59,738 nucleotides of DNA from Actinophytocola sp. (GCF_009379765.1 NZ_WHTD01000034.1:1-59738); one strand, 5' to 3'; shown: positions 49,682 through 59,619, counted from the first letter of the stretch. Translations and numbers: made by a program. The notes: generated from the sequence alone by a model not told the origin.

Positions 49682-50281
49682 ATGACGCGACTCAGCCGCG
49701 CGGAGAGCCAGGCCCGCACCCGGACGCGGCTGCTGCGGACCGCCCGCGAGCTGTTCCTGCACGACGGCTACCAGGCCACGTCGCTGGACAAGGTCGCCGA
49801 GGCCGCGGGTTTCTCCAAGGGCGCGGTGTACTCCAACTTCCGCAGCAAGAACGAGCTGTGCCTCGCCGTGCTGGACGAGATCCGCGCCGGGCGCACGGGT
49901 GAGATCACCGACCTGCTGCGGGCGCCGACCACCGAGGAGCGGCTGCGCCGGTTCGAGAAGTGGGCGGAGCGGGTGATCGGCGATCGTGAGTGGACGGCGT
50001 TGGAGTTCGAGTTCGCGGTCCAAGCCCGGCGCGACGAGGAGCTTCGGCTGGCGATGGCCGATCGGATCGCCGCGGTGAGCCGGGGCATGGAGTCGGCGGT
50101 GGCAGGCGTCGCGGACGGCGACGACGCGCTGCCGCCGATGGCGTCCGGCGAGGCGGCGGTCGCGCTGCTCTGCCTCGGTGTCGGCCTGGGCCTGTTCCGA
50201 TCCATCGACCCGCGGATGCCGGTCAGCGCCTTGGTGAACACCGTGCGCGTGCTGACCGGCGTACCCGCGGCCGGCGACTAG
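49682..50281 (+). CDS. TetR-family regulator
   Basis: Encodes 199 residues: HTH region RTRLLRTARELFLHDGYQATSLDKVAEAAGFSKGAVYSNFRSKNEL (residues ~12-57) and a helical ligand domain. ATG 49682 is chosen over ATG 49658 because a TACGCT -10 lies 7 nt upstream. Divergent from the disrupted FMO gene, which was probably its target; the ligand was likely a hydrophobic substrate of that enzyme. The gene itself looks intact. Confidence 0.9.
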   Translation: MTRLSRAESQARTRTRLLRTARELFLHDGYQATSLDKVAEAAGFSKGAVYSNFRSKNELCLAVLDEIRAGRTGEITDLLRAPTTEERLRRFEKWAERVIGDREWTALEFEFAVQARRDEELRLAMADRIAAVSRGMESAVAGVADGDDALPPMASGEAAVALLCLGVGLGLFRSIDPRMPVSALVNTVRVLTGVPAAGD

Positions 50282-50284
50282 AGA

Positions 50285-51415
50285 TCACTGGCGGAGGGGG
50301 ACCAGGTCGTCCGCGTGGACCACCTCTCTGCGGTGTTCCGGGGGGAGGTCCCTGGTCTTGCGGCCGATGAGGGTTGGTAGCTCCGCGGCGTCGAAGGCGA
50401 CCACTCCCCTCGCCACCGTGCGGCCGCTCGCGTCGGCCAGCTCGACCACGTCGCCCGCTTCGAAGTCGCCTGTCGTCTCGGTGATTCCGGCGGCGAGGAG
50501 GGATCGGCGGCGGCCCACCACCGCAGCCACCGCGCCGTCGTCCAGGTGCAGTCTGCCCTTCGGATCGGCGGCATATGCCAGCCAGAAACGGCGTGGGGTC
50601 AGGCGGCGGGGGCTCGCCGCGAACGCTGTACCGACATCCGCGGGGCCGAGAGCCTGGGCAGCGTCGGCCGCCGCGGCGATGAGTACCGGCACGCCCGCCG
50701 TCGAGGCCAGGCGGGCCGAGGCCAGCTTCGACGCCATGCCGCCGGTGCCCAGGTCGCCCGTCGGCTCGTCGGCCTGGATGTGTGCCACGTCGGACTCGTC
50801 GGCCACCTCGTCGATTCGTCTTGCGTTGCCCCGTCTCGGGTCGCCGTCGTACAGACCGTCCACATCGGACAGGAGGACCAGGGCGTCGGCACCGACGAGG
50901 TACGCGACCAGGGCGGCCAGGCGGTCGTTGTCGCCGAAGCGGATCTCCTCCGTGGCCACCGTGTCGTTCTCGTTCACCACCGGCACCACGCCCAGGGCCA
51001 ACAACCTGGACAGCGTCCGCTGGGCGTTGCGGTAGTGGGCCCGGCGAACGACGTCGTCCGAGGTGAGGAGGACCTGGCCGACGTTCAGGTCGTGGCGGGC
51101 GAACGACGACACGTACGCGTGGCCCAGGACCAACTGGCCCACGCTCGCCGACGCCTGCTGGGTCGCGAGGTCACGGGGGCGGCGGCCCAGCCCCAGCGGC
51201 GCCAGACCGGACGCGATGGCGCCCGAGGAGACCAGGACCACCTGGCTGCCGGCGGTTCTGCGGGCGGCGAGGGCGTCGACGAGGGCGTCGAGCCGGGCCG
51301 GGTCCAGGCCGCCCTCGGCGGTGGTCAGCGACGACGAGCCGACCTTCACGACCACTCGCCGGGCCGCCGCTATCCGGGCTCGGCTGTCGGACAGCACGGC
51401 CGCCTGGTCGGTCAC
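50285..51415 (-). CDS. proB: glutamate 5-kinase
   Basis: Encodes 376 residues: an amino-acid-kinase domain ([48 protein letters not shown]) and a C-terminal PUA domain (~280-370). It catalyses the first step of proline synthesis and is feedback-controlled through the kinase domain. Overlaps the end of obg by 4 bp, forming the obg-proB pair found in mycobacteria. The LSDVDG strand carries a copy of GTCCACATCGG. Confidence 0.95.
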   Translation of the reverse strand: MTDQAAVLSDSRARIAAARRVVVKVGSSSLTTAEGGLDPARLDALVDALAARRTAGSQVVLVSSGAIASGLAPLGLGRRPRDLATQQASASVGQLVLGHAYVSSFARHDLNVGQVLLTSDDVVRRAHYRNAQRTLSRLLALGVVPVVNENDTVATEEIRFGDNDRLAALVAYLVGADALVLLSDVDGLYDGDPRRGNARRIDEVADESDVAHIQADEPTGDLGTGGMASKLASARLASTAGVPVLIAAAADAAQALGPADVGTAFAASPRRLTPRRFWLAYAADPKGRLHLDDGAVAAVVGRRRSLLAAGITETTGDFEAGDVVELADASGRTVARGVVAFDAAELPTLIGRKTRDLPPEHRREVVHADDLVPLRQ

Positions 51416-52896
51416 GAGGGCTCCTCGTCGACCGTGACGTCACCTGCCTCGGGCGAGGACGACGGCGGCGCGTCGACCAGGCCGCGGCGGGTGCGTTTGG
51501 CCGCCTTCCGCTCGGCGGCGCCGACGCGGTCGTTGTGGTCCAGCCGAGGGTCGTGGCCACGCTCGTACAGCAACACGTCGACCCCCGCGGGCGTGGACGG
51601 CTCCCAGTCGAACGTCACGCCGCCGATCGTCACCGGGCAGCCGGGCTTCGCGCCCGCATCGGCCAGGGCCTGCTCCACGCCGAGCCTGGCCAGGCGGTCG
51701 CCCAGGTAGCCGACCGCCTCGTCGTTGTCGAACGCGGTCTGCCGGACCCAGCGCTCGGGCCGCTCGCCCCGGATGATGAAACCGCCCGGCTCCTCGGGGT
51801 CCTCGAGCACCGTGAAGCCCGCCTCGTCCACCGCCTGCGGGCGGAGCACGATCCGCGACGCGCCCAGCCTCGGCCGGGTCGCGCGGTCCTCCTCGACGAT
51901 CTTGGCCAGCGCGAACGACAGCTCGCGCAGCCCCTCGTGGCTGGCCGTCGACACGGCGACCACGGGCAACCCGCGGGCCTCCAGGTCCGGGCCCACGAGC
52001 TCCGCCAGGTCGCGGGCGTCCGGCACGTCGATCTTGTTCAGCACCACGACCCGCGGCCGGTCGGCCAGGCTGCCGCCCAGACCTGGCGTGTACCGGGTGA
52101 GCTCGGCCTCCAGGGCGTCCACATCGGACACCGGGTCGCGGCCGGGCTCGTAGGTGGCGCAGTCGACCACGTGCACCAGCACCGCGCAGCGTTCGATGTG
52201 GCGCAGGAAGTCCAGGCCCAGGCCCTTGCCCTGCGACGCACCCGGGATGAGACCCGGCACGTCGGCGACCGTGTAGGTCGACTCCCCCGCGGTGACCACG
52301 CCGAGGTTCGGCACCAGCGTGGTGAACGGGTACTCGGCGATCTTCGGCCGGGCCGAGGACAGCACGGAGATCAGCGACGACTTGCCGGCCGAGGGGAACC
52401 CGACCAGCCCCACGTCGGCCACCGAGCGCAGCTCGAGCACCAGATCCCGGGCCTCGCCGGGCTCGCCGAGCAGCGCGAACCCGGGTGCCTTGCGCGCCTT
52501 GGACGAGAGCGCGGCGTTGCCGAGCCCACCGCGACCGCCGCGGGCGGCGGCGAACCGGGTGCCGTTGCCGATGAGGTCCCTGAGCACCTCGCCGTCCTCG
52601 TCGAGCACGACCGTGCCGTCGGGCACCCGCAGCTCCAGCGGCGCACCGGCGGCACCGTCGCGGTTGCTGCCCTGGCCCTGCTTGCCGTTGGTGGCGTGCG
52701 CGTGCGGCCGGAAGTGGAAGTCGAGCAGGGTGTGCACACCGGAGTCGACGACGAGCACGATGTCCCCGCCGTCCCCGCCGTTGCCGCCGTCGGGGCCGCC
52801 GAGTGGCTTGAACTTCTCGCGGTGTACCGAGGCGCACCCGTTACCGCCGCTGCCCGCGGACACGTGGATCACGACGCGATCAACAAAACGAGACAC
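51412..52896 (-). CDS. obg: Obg/CgtA GTPase
   Basis: Encodes 494 residues: Gly-rich Obg fold at the N terminus ([33 protein letters not shown]), a G domain with [18 protein letters not shown] and NKIDVP, and a C-terminal OCT domain (~345-425) plus an acidic tail. Acts in 50S maturation and the stringent response. GTG 52896 follows a -10 box TAGGGT (52903-52908) by 6 nt, so translation probably starts at the mRNA 5' end. Confidence 0.96.
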   Translation of the reverse strand: MSRFVDRVVIHVSAGSGGNGCASVHREKFKPLGGPDGGNGGDGGDIVLVVDSGVHTLLDFHFRPHAHATNGKQGQGSNRDGAAGAPLELRVPDGTVVLDEDGEVLRDLIGNGTRFAAARGGRGGLGNAALSSKARKAPGFALLGEPGEARDLVLELRSVADVGLVGFPSAGKSSLISVLSSARPKIAEYPFTTLVPNLGVVTAGESTYTVADVPGLIPGASQGKGLGLDFLRHIERCAVLVHVVDCATYEPGRDPVSDVDALEAELTRYTPGLGGSLADRPRVVVLNKIDVPDARDLAELVGPDLEARGLPVVAVSTASHEGLRELSFALAKIVEEDRATRPRLGASRIVLRPQAVDEAGFTVLEDPEEPGGFIIRGERPERWVRQTAFDNDEAVGYLGDRLARLGVEQALADAGAKPGCPVTIGGVTFDWEPSTPAGVDVLLYERGHDPRLDHNDRVGAAERKAAKRTRRGLVDAPPSSSPEAGDVTVDEEPS

Positions 52897-52905
52897 AAAA
52901 CCACC

Positions 52906-52987
52906 CTACGGACCAACAGAAGTTGGTTGTTGCACAGCAAGCCATGCTACGGACCAGCGAGTTGGTTGGTTGCCACGCAACAAACCA
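52906..52987. repeat. imperfect 41-bp direct repeat upstream of obg
   Basis: CTACGGACCA at 52906 and 52947 begin two similar ~41-bp segments, each continuing with AGTTGGTTG-like sequence. The first copy contains the obg -10 box on the minus strand; the second resembles a duplicated promoter region with the box altered. Confidence 0.55.
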
Positions 52988-53022
52988 CGCTGGGTCGACA
53001 GGAACACGCACCGTAGGGGGTC

Positions 53023-53040
53023 TGGGGGTTCGGCCCCCCA
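53023..53040 (-). terminator. hairpin terminator after rpmA
   Basis: GGGGG-TTCGG-CCCCC forms a short GC stem with a stable loop about 70 bp downstream of the rpmA stop. It separates the ribosomal protein operon from obg. Confidence 0.55.
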
Positions 53041-53108
53041 ACATCACAGCGAAGCGACCCGGGCGAGCGCCATCTGCGAGCAGACCTTCCACCCGTCGCG
53101 CAGCGCCG

Positions 53109-53366
53109 TCAGCCCTCGACCGGGACGATGTTCACGGTCTTGCGACCGCGCTTCTCGCCGAACTGGACCGCACCCGCGGCCAGCGCGAACAGCGTGTCGT
53201 CGCCGCCACGACCGACGTTGACGCCGGGGTGGAACTTGGTGCCCCGCTGGCGGACCAGGATCTCGCCGGCGTTCACTGACTGGCCGCCGTACCGCTTCAC
53301 GCCGAGGCGCTGGGCATTCGAGTCGCGCCCGTTGCGGGAGCTGGACGCACCCTTCTTGTGTGCCAT
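53109..53366 (-). CDS. rpmA: 50S ribosomal protein L27
   Basis: Encodes 85 residues: [20 protein letters not shown] then [28 protein letters not shown], the complete L27. Its N terminus reaches the peptidyl-transferase centre. No Firmicutes-type cleavable extension. Follows rplU by 13 bp with a GGAGC ribosome site. Confidence 0.97.
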   Translation of the reverse strand: MAHKKGASSSRNGRDSNAQRLGVKRYGGQSVNAGEILVRQRGTKFHPGVNVGRGGDDTLFALAAGAVQFGEKRGRKTVNIVPVEG

Positions 53367-53379
53367 TGCTGTTCAGCTC

Positions 53380-53691
53380 CTACTTGGTCTTGATGCCGGT
53401 GACCTCGACGCGGGTCAGCTTCTGCCGGTGACCCTGCCGCTTGTGGTAGCCGGTCTTGTTCTTGAACTTGTGGATGCGGATCTTCGGGCCCTTGGTCTGC
53501 TCGACGACCTTGCCGGTGACCGACACCTCGGCCAGCGCGGCCACGTCGGTGGTGACGTCGTCGCCGTCGACGACGAGCAGCGCGGGGAACGAGAGCTCGG
53601 CTCCCGGCTCACCGTCGAGCTTCTCGACCTCGACGATGTCGCCGACGGCGACCTTGTACTGCTTGCCGCCGGTCTTGACGATCGCGTACAT
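53380..53691 (-). CDS. rplU: 50S ribosomal protein L21
   Basis: Encodes 103 residues: [25 protein letters not shown] at the N terminus and [24 protein letters not shown] at the C terminus, full length. First gene of the rplU-rpmA operon. Its leader (53692-53858) contains a hairpin and an AGGAGA ribosome site. Confidence 0.97.
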   Translation of the reverse strand: MYAIVKTGGKQYKVAVGDIVEVEKLDGEPGAELSFPALLVVDGDDVTTDVAALAEVSVTGKVVEQTKGPKIRIHKFKNKTGYHKRQGHRQKLTRVEVTGIKTK

Positions 53692-53791
53692 CGGGACGGG
53701 ACTCTCCTGCTACTCGATGATCTCGAAACTGAGGGCTCCGCGGCGCCGTTCCCCTGGCCAACTTCAACAGGTCGGTCCGGTTCGCGCACCA

Positions 53792-53817
53792 GTCGGCCCA
53801 CCAACCGGCGGGCCGAC
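53792..53817 (-). terminator. hairpin between rne and rplU
   Basis: An 8-bp perfect stem (GTCGGCCC / GGGCCGAC) with a 10-nt loop lies 42 bp after the rne stop and ~100 bp before rplU. It may end rne transcription or be part of the rplU leader. Confidence 0.45.
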
Positions 53818-53858
53818 CTACAGGTTACGTGGCCGCCAAATCGCGGGTCAAGCCGGGG

Positions 53859-56855
53859 TCAGCCATCGTGCGTGGCCGACACCGGCGGGCCCGCCGGCCG
53901 GGAAGCGCCCCTGCGCACCGGCCGCCGCGGCGGCGAGGTGACGGCCGCGACCGGCGCCTCCGGCTGCTGCGAACGATCCACCTCGACGGACTGTTCCACC
54001 TGGTCGGAGCGCTGCTCGTCGACGAAAGAGGCATCGGTGGCCCGGTCGGTGTCCCGCGTGGCGGGCTCGGCCTCGTGGGCCCTGCCGTTGGCGTGCTCGG
54101 AACCACCGTTGCGCTCGCTGTCCGAGTCACCGCCGTGGTCGCCGGACTGGGCCGCGCCGTCCGAGCCCGCGGCGGGTGCGGGCTCGGTCTCCTCGACGGC
54201 CGCGCCAGCCGGGCCACCCGCATTGCGGCGGGAGCGGCGACGGGTCCGCGGCTCGGGCGCCGAGCGCGCCTCCTCGAAAGGTTCGGCGGACGCCGAACCG
54301 GCATCGGCCGTCACGGTGTCGACGTCGATGTCGGAGTCGGAGTCGGGGTACGGGTCGCCGTTGACCTTGGTCGTGGCCTTGGCGATGTCCCGCACGGCCT
54401 TGGCGGCCTCCTTCGCGGCTGCCTCCTTGGCCGCCGACTCCTTCGCTGCTTCCTTGGCGGCGTCCTTCGACGAGGCGTCCTTCGACGAGGAGACCTTCGC
54501 GGGGACGTCCTTCGCGGAGTCGTCCCGGCCGCGCGCGCGCCGCCCACCACCGCCGCCGTGCTGGGCGCCGGACTGGCCGTTGGCACCGCCGTTCGCCTTG
54601 CCCACCGGCTCGGTCGACACGATCACGCCCCGGCCCTTGCAGTGCTCACACGTGGTGCCGAAGGCCTCCAGCAGGCCCGTGCCGACCCGCTTGCGGGTCA
54701 TCTGCACCAGGCCGAGCGACGTGACCTCGGCCACCTGGTGGCGGGTGCGGTCCCGGCCGAGACACTCGGTGAGCCGGCGCAGGACCAGGTCGCGGTTGGA
54801 CTCCAGAACCATGTCGATGAAGTCGATCACGATGATGCCGCCGATGTCGCGCAGCCGCAGCTGGCGCACGATCTCCTCGGCCGACTCCAGGTTGTTGCGG
54901 GTGACCGTCTCCTCGAGGTTGCCGCCCGACCCGGTGAACTTGCCGGTGTTGACGTCGATGACGGTCATCGCCTCGGTGCGGTCGATCACCAGGTAGCCGC
55001 CCGAGGGCAGCCATACCTTGCGGTCGAGCGCCTTCAGCAGCTGCTCCTCGATGCGGTACTCGGCGAACACGTCGTTGGTGCCGACGTGCTTGCGGACCCG
55101 GTCGGCCAGCTCCGGCGCCACGTGCCGGACGTAGGCGTCGACCGTCTCCCAGGCACCCGCACCCTCGATGACCAGGGCCGAGAAGTCCTCGGTGAACAGG
55201 TCGCGGACGACCTTGACCAGCAGGTCGGGCTCCTCGTAGACCAGTGCGGGCGCGCCGACCTTCTTGGCGCCGCCGGCGCCCTTGGTCTTGTCCTGGATGA
55301 CCTGCCACTGCGCCTGGAGCCGGCGCACGTCGCGACCGAGCTCCTCCTCGCTGATGCCCTCGGAGGCGGTGCGGATGATCACGCCGGCGTCCTCCGGGAC
55401 GACCCGCTTGAGCACGTCCTTGAGCCGGCGCCGCTCGTTCTCCGGCAGCTTGCGCGAGATGCCGGTGGCGCCGCCGCCCGGCACGTAGACGAGGAACCGG
55501 CCGGGCAGGGAGATCTGCGTGGTCAGCCGCGCGCCCTTGTGCCCGACGGGGTCCTTGGTGACCTGCACCAGCACGCTGTCGCCGGTGGACAGCGCCTGCT
55601 CGATCTTGCGGGCCTTGCCCTCCAGGCCGGCCGCGTCCCAGTCGACCTCGCCCGCGTAGAGCACGGCGTTGCGGCCACGGCCGATGTCGACGAACGCCGC
55701 CTCCATCGACGGCAGCACGTTCTGGACCCGGCCGAGGTAGACGTTGCCGACGAGCGAGCCGGTGCCCGACGAGGTGACGAAGTGCTCGACCAGCACACCG
55801 TCCTCGAGCACGCCGATCTGCACCCGGTCGCCGCGCTCGCGGACGACCATCGCGCGGTCGACCGCCTCGCGCCGGGCCAGGAACTCGGCCTCGGACAGGA
55901 TCGGTGCCCGCCGCCGGCCCGCCTCCCGGCCGTCCCGGCGCCGCTGGCGCTTGGCCTCGAGCCGGGTGGAGCCGCGCACGCTGCGCACCTCGTCGCGGCC
56001 GTCGGACTCGCCCCTGTCCTTGTCGTCACGCGCCTCGCGGACGTGCACGACCGTGTTCGGCGGATCGTCCCCGGTGGGGGCGCCCGCCTCGTCGTCCGTG
56101 CCGCCCTTGCGCCTGCGCCGCCGCCGGCGGCGCCTGCTCGCGGGGTCGGAGTCGTCGTCGGCCTCGTCCTCGGCGTCGGCCTCCTCGGCCTTCGGCCTGC
56201 CCCGGCGCCGGTCGGGCTTGTCCGCCTTCTCGGTCGGCTCGGCCGGCTTGTCGTTCTTGTCCGCATTGGCAGGCTTGGCCTGGTCGTCGTCGGCGGAGCG
56301 CTCGTCGTCGGCGTCGATATCGTCGCCCTGGCCGCCCTTGCCCCGGCCCCGGCCGCGACGGCCCCGACGGCGGCGCGGCCGCGAGTCGTCGGAGTCCTCG
56401 TCGTCCGGCCCGTCGTCGACCGACGTATCTGGTTCGTCCTCCTCGTCCTGTGGTTCCGGCCGCGGCTCGGGCCGGCGCTGCGGCGCGGCGACCGGCTCCG
56501 GCGGCTTGAACAGCGGTGCGGCCGAGGCGAACACCGGGGTCGGCGGCACCTGGCGGGCCGGCGCCTGCGGCTCCTGCACCGGCGCCTCGACCTGCTCCTC
56601 CTGGTCGGGCGGTGCCGGGGTGACCCCGAACGACTCCGCGACCCGCAGGGCGACCTCGCGGTCGATGCTGGACTGCACGCTGCGGCCGGTGACCCCGGCC
56701 TCGGTGACCGCGGCCAGGACCTCACGGCTGCTGCGGCCGAGCAGTTTGGCCAGCGCGTGGATGCGAATCCGCGCGGGCAGCTCGCCGAGCGCCCCGGAGA
56801 TGGCTGCGGTGGTATCCCCGCCGGTGTTTCCGGCAGGTGTGGACATATCCGACAT
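53859..56855 (-). CDS. rne: ribonuclease E/G
   Basis: Encodes 998 residues. The catalytic core (~330-740) has an S1 domain (GTGSLVGNVYLGRVQNVLPSMEAAFVDIG), the DNase I-like active site DRTEAMTVIDVNTGKFTG with IGGIIVIDFIDM, and the zinc-link CEHC. It is flanked by long disordered parts: an N-terminal region with a winged motif (RIHALAKLLGRSSREVLAAVTEAG) and Arg/acidic tracts, and a C-terminal Lys/Ala/Ser-rich tail. This layout is that of actinobacterial RNase E. It processes rRNA and turns over mRNA. ATG 56855 or 56846 may start. Confidence 0.95.
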   Translation of the reverse strand: MSDMSTPAGNTGGDTTAAISGALGELPARIRIHALAKLLGRSSREVLAAVTEAGVTGRSVQSSIDREVALRVAESFGVTPAPPDQEEQVEAPVQEPQAPARQVPPTPVFASAAPLFKPPEPVAAPQRRPEPRPEPQDEEDEPDTSVDDGPDDEDSDDSRPRRRRGRRGRGRGKGGQGDDIDADDERSADDDQAKPANADKNDKPAEPTEKADKPDRRRGRPKAEEADAEDEADDDSDPASRRRRRRRRRKGGTDDEAGAPTGDDPPNTVVHVREARDDKDRGESDGRDEVRSVRGSTRLEAKRQRRRDGREAGRRRAPILSEAEFLARREAVDRAMVVRERGDRVQIGVLEDGVLVEHFVTSSGTGSLVGNVYLGRVQNVLPSMEAAFVDIGRGRNAVLYAGEVDWDAAGLEGKARKIEQALSTGDSVLVQVTKDPVGHKGARLTTQISLPGRFLVYVPGGGATGISRKLPENERRRLKDVLKRVVPEDAGVIIRTASEGISEEELGRDVRRLQAQWQVIQDKTKGAGGAKKVGAPALVYEEPDLLVKVVRDLFTEDFSALVIEGAGAWETVDAYVRHVAPELADRVRKHVGTNDVFAEYRIEEQLLKALDRKVWLPSGGYLVIDRTEAMTVIDVNTGKFTGSGGNLEETVTRNNLESAEEIVRQLRLRDIGGIIVIDFIDMVLESNRDLVLRRLTECLGRDRTRHQVAEVTSLGLVQMTRKRVGTGLLEAFGTTCEHCKGRGVIVSTEPVGKANGGANGQSGAQHGGGGGRRARGRDDSAKDVPAKVSSSKDASSKDAAKEAAKESAAKEAAAKEAAKAVRDIAKATTKVNGDPYPDSDSDIDVDTVTADAGSASAEPFEEARSAPEPRTRRRSRRNAGGPAGAAVEETEPAPAAGSDGAAQSGDHGGDSDSERNGGSEHANGRAHEAEPATRDTDRATDASFVDEQRSDQVEQSVEVDRSQQPEAPVAAVTSPPRRPVRRGASRPAGPPVSATHDG

Positions 56856-57109
56856 GTAGCTCCTTCGCCCCCGGGCGCGACCTCAAACGGTCGATGCCTT
56901 CGCACCGACGCTGTCGGACGCGGCCACCACAGGGGCCTCGTTGTTCGGCCTCACCGTGCTCCTCCGGTGAAGCGCAGTTGTCTTTCCGCCGCGGGGCGGC
57001 GGGAATCCTCGCCTCTCGCCATGGGGCCGCCGAGCACTAGCGCGCCGGCCGGTCACGGCAGGTCAGTCACAACGTCGCGCCATGCGGCTACCCAAGCGTC
57101 AGCCGAATG
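56856..57109 (-). other. rne leader / gap with a GC hairpin
   Basis: The 254-bp gap holds a 7-bp hairpin (CCGCCGC / GCGGCGG, 56986-57002) and otherwise no clear gene. It may contain the rne promoter and a long leader; rne mRNAs are autoregulated through the 5' leader in some bacteria. Confidence 0.35.
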
Positions 57110-57895
57110 TCAGCCCGCCGGGTGAATCTCCCGGTCCGGGGCCAACGGGTCGGCCAGACCTCCGCTGTCGTCGAGCCGTCCCTGGGCCATCCGGGTCGCC
57201 TTCGCGGGCACCGGCGGTTCCAGAGCGGCGACGACGCGAAGCGCACTCAGCACGTCGTCCGGTCGAACGGCAGGTGTGGTTTGTCGCACGACCACCTCGA
57301 GTATCCCACACGGCGTGCCGGCAGGTGTCGAGTCCGGCACGTGCGTCTCGTCATGCAGGATCTCCCGGGCCGTCGCCGACACGATCGCGGCACGGGCGTC
57401 GATCGTGCGCATCCCGTGCTTGGTGAGGCGTTCCACCTCGACAACCGGCTCGGCCAGCACCCGCTCGACGGCGTCCCGCAGGTCGGCCGACGCCACCCCC
57501 GGCAGCTCGATCAGCCAGCGGCTCGCCTCCACCCGGTCGGCGAGCGACGCCCCGCCCGCGGCGACCGCCACGTCGAGCACGTCCAGCCCGGGTGGCATGG
57601 CCTCGTCCAGCATCGCCACCAGCTTCGCCGGCTCGAGCACCTCGACCAGCTGGATCTCGACGTACTCGGCCTCGCTCGCCACGCCGGTGGGTGCGGCGCC
57701 GATCCAGGAGATCTTCGGATGCGGGTTGAAGCCCTGCGAGAGCGCCATGGGGACGTGCGCCCGGCGCAGCGCCCGCTCGAACGCGCGTGCGATGTCGCGG
57801 TGTGAGGTGAACCGCAGTCGCCCGCGCTTGGCGTAGCGCAGCCGCAGCTTCTGCACCGCGGGAGCCGAGGGATTGGGCCGGTCCTGCCTGCTCAG
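57110..57895 (-). CDS. TIGR03936 family radical-SAM-associated protein
   Basis: Encodes 261 residues if started at CTG 57895. The family blocks are VQKLRLRYAKRGRLRFTSHRDIARAFERALRRA, PMALSQGFNPHPKISW and EYVEIQLVEVLEP. It normally accompanies a TIGR03960 radical-SAM protein, and the function of the pair is unknown. The upstream radical-SAM gene is not here. The start is unusual: a perfect AGAAGGAG site lies 5 nt before CTG 57895, whereas the only upstream in-frame GTG (57955) has no site and adds a non-conserved stretch. Confidence 0.88.
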   Translation of the reverse strand: MSRQDRPNPSAPAVQKLRLRYAKRGRLRFTSHRDIARAFERALRRAHVPMALSQGFNPHPKISWIGAAPTGVASEAEYVEIQLVEVLEPAKLVAMLDEAMPPGLDVLDVAVAAGGASLADRVEASRWLIELPGVASADLRDAVERVLAEPVVEVERLTKHGMRTIDARAAIVSATAREILHDETHVPDSTPAGTPCGILEVVVRQTTPAVRPDDVLSALRVVAALEPPVPAKATRMAQGRLDDSGGLADPLAPDREIHPAG

Positions 57896-58073
57896 CGTTA
57901 CTCCTTCTGGTGGGTTGTGGCTAGTCCGGTGGTGTTCGGTTGAGCCTGCTGGCACGGTACCCCCAGGTCCAATTCGACCGATGAGCTTGTCCGGGCACGG
58001 CCCGAGTGGCTACCGTCCGGGCATTGGACAGCCGGTGTCCCGGACCGGCCGCCCCAACAAATGGAGGTCACCC

Positions 58074-59591
58074 GTGCCTCTGCTGCGCCGTGTACCGGCG
58101 GCAGCGGTCATCGCCGTGGTGCTCGCGACGAACCTGGTGACGGCCGGCGTGGTGGCGAGCGCACAACCACCTGACCAACCGCCGGCGTGCTCGGACACGC
58201 TGCCCGGCCTGCGTTACCTGGTGCTGTTCGACCCGGGCACCGGGAAGCCCGCGGCGGCCGGCGAGATCGCCGACGCGTGCGGCTCGCTCACCGGCTACTA
58301 CCCGCAGATCGCAGTCGCGGTGGCAACCTCCCCCGACTCCCGGTTCGCCCAGCGGCTGGGCCCCGACCGGGCGTTCAGCGCGCAGCGGGTGATGCGCGCC
58401 CAGCAGGGTCCCCGCAAGTCGGACGAGACCGCCTCCACCCAGGCGCAGGTGACGGCGGACCCGGCCGCGGTGTCCACCGCGGACCTCACCGACGACCAGT
58501 GGGACATGACGCTCATCAAGGCCGACCGGGCGCGGCGGATCAGCGAGGGCAGCAAGAAGGTCGTGGTCGGCGTACTCGACTCCGGTGTCGACCCGAGCCA
58601 CCCCGAGCTGAAGGCCGCCTTGGACCCGGCACTGTCGGCGGGCTGCCTGTCCGGAGTGGCCGACACGTCGCCGAAGGCGTGGGTGCCCACCGCGTCCCCG
58701 CACGGAACGCATGTCGCGGGCACGATCGCGGCTGCCGACGACGGGCGCGGGACCACCGGCGTGGCGCCGGGCGTGCGGATCGCGTCGGTGAAGGTGGTCG
58801 ACGACGACGGCTTCATCTTCCCCGAGTACGCGGTGTGCGGGCTGATGTGGGCCACCGCCAACAAGATGGCGGTCACCAACAACAGCTACTTCGTCGACCC
58901 GTGGCTCATGACCTGCACCCGGGACAGCGAGCACGTGGTGTTCGAGGCGGTGCGGCGCGCGGTCGACTACGCCACCCGCCAGGGCGTGCTCACCGTCGCC
59001 GCGGCGACGAACGAGGGCGCCGACCTGTCCGACCCGGGTGGACAGACGGCCGACGGTCCCAGCGAGTCCGGGATGGAGCGCCGCACGCTGGACAGCAGCT
59101 GCAAGGTGCTGCCGGCGGGCCTGCGTGGCGTCATCGCGGTGTCCGCGGTCGGCGAGGACGAGGTCAAGGCGAGCTACAGCTCCTACGGTCTCGGCGTGAT
59201 CGACGTGGCCGCGCCGGGCGGCGAGCCGAAGAAGACGGCGGCCCGCTACGACGACGCGGAGCAGGCACCGACGCCCTCCACCGGGGAGGAGCAGAACTCC
59301 GAGTGCGTGCTGTCGACGGTGCCCGGCGGGTACGACCGCTACTGCGGCACGTCGATGGCGACGCCGCACGTCACCGGCGTGGCCGCGCTGCTGGCGTCCG
59401 AGCACCCGGACGCGAGCCCGCCGGAGCTTTCCCGGATGCTCACCGAGCAGGCGGAGTCCATCCCGTGCCCGTCGGACTACGACCTGGACGGCACCGGCGC
59501 GCAAGACGCGTACTGCGACGGGTACGCGCCCTACAACGGCTTCTACGGCCACGGCATGGTCGACGCCCTCGCCGCGGTGAGCGAGAACTGA
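58074..59591 (+). CDS. secreted S8 (subtilisin-like) serine protease
   Basis: Encodes 505 residues: signal peptide (residues 1-30, LLRRVPAAAVIAVVLATNLV ... ASA), a ~130-residue propeptide-like segment, and the subtilase domain with Asp169 (VVGVLDSGVD), His210 (HGTHVAG), the oxyanion Asn in VTNNSY and Ser427 (GTSMATPHVTG). Six Cys in the domain suggest disulfides. GTG 58074 follows TGGAGGTCA. The protein should self-process and act outside the cell. Divergent from the TIGR03936 gene. Confidence 0.92.
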   Translation: MPLLRRVPAAAVIAVVLATNLVTAGVVASAQPPDQPPACSDTLPGLRYLVLFDPGTGKPAAAGEIADACGSLTGYYPQIAVAVATSPDSRFAQRLGPDRAFSAQRVMRAQQGPRKSDETASTQAQVTADPAAVSTADLTDDQWDMTLIKADRARRISEGSKKVVVGVLDSGVDPSHPELKAALDPALSAGCLSGVADTSPKAWVPTASPHGTHVAGTIAAADDGRGTTGVAPGVRIASVKVVDDDGFIFPEYAVCGLMWATANKMAVTNNSYFVDPWLMTCTRDSEHVVFEAVRRAVDYATRQGVLTVAAATNEGADLSDPGGQTADGPSESGMERRTLDSSCKVLPAGLRGVIAVSAVGEDEVKASYSSYGLGVIDVAAPGGEPKKTAARYDDAEQAPTPSTGEEQNSECVLSTVPGGYDRYCGTSMATPHVTGVAALLASEHPDASPPELSRMLTEQAESIPCPSDYDLDGTGAQDAYCDGYAPYNGFYGHGMVDALAAVSEN

Positions 59592-59619
59592 CGCGCCAGT
59601 GTCCCGCGCCGGAAGTTCA

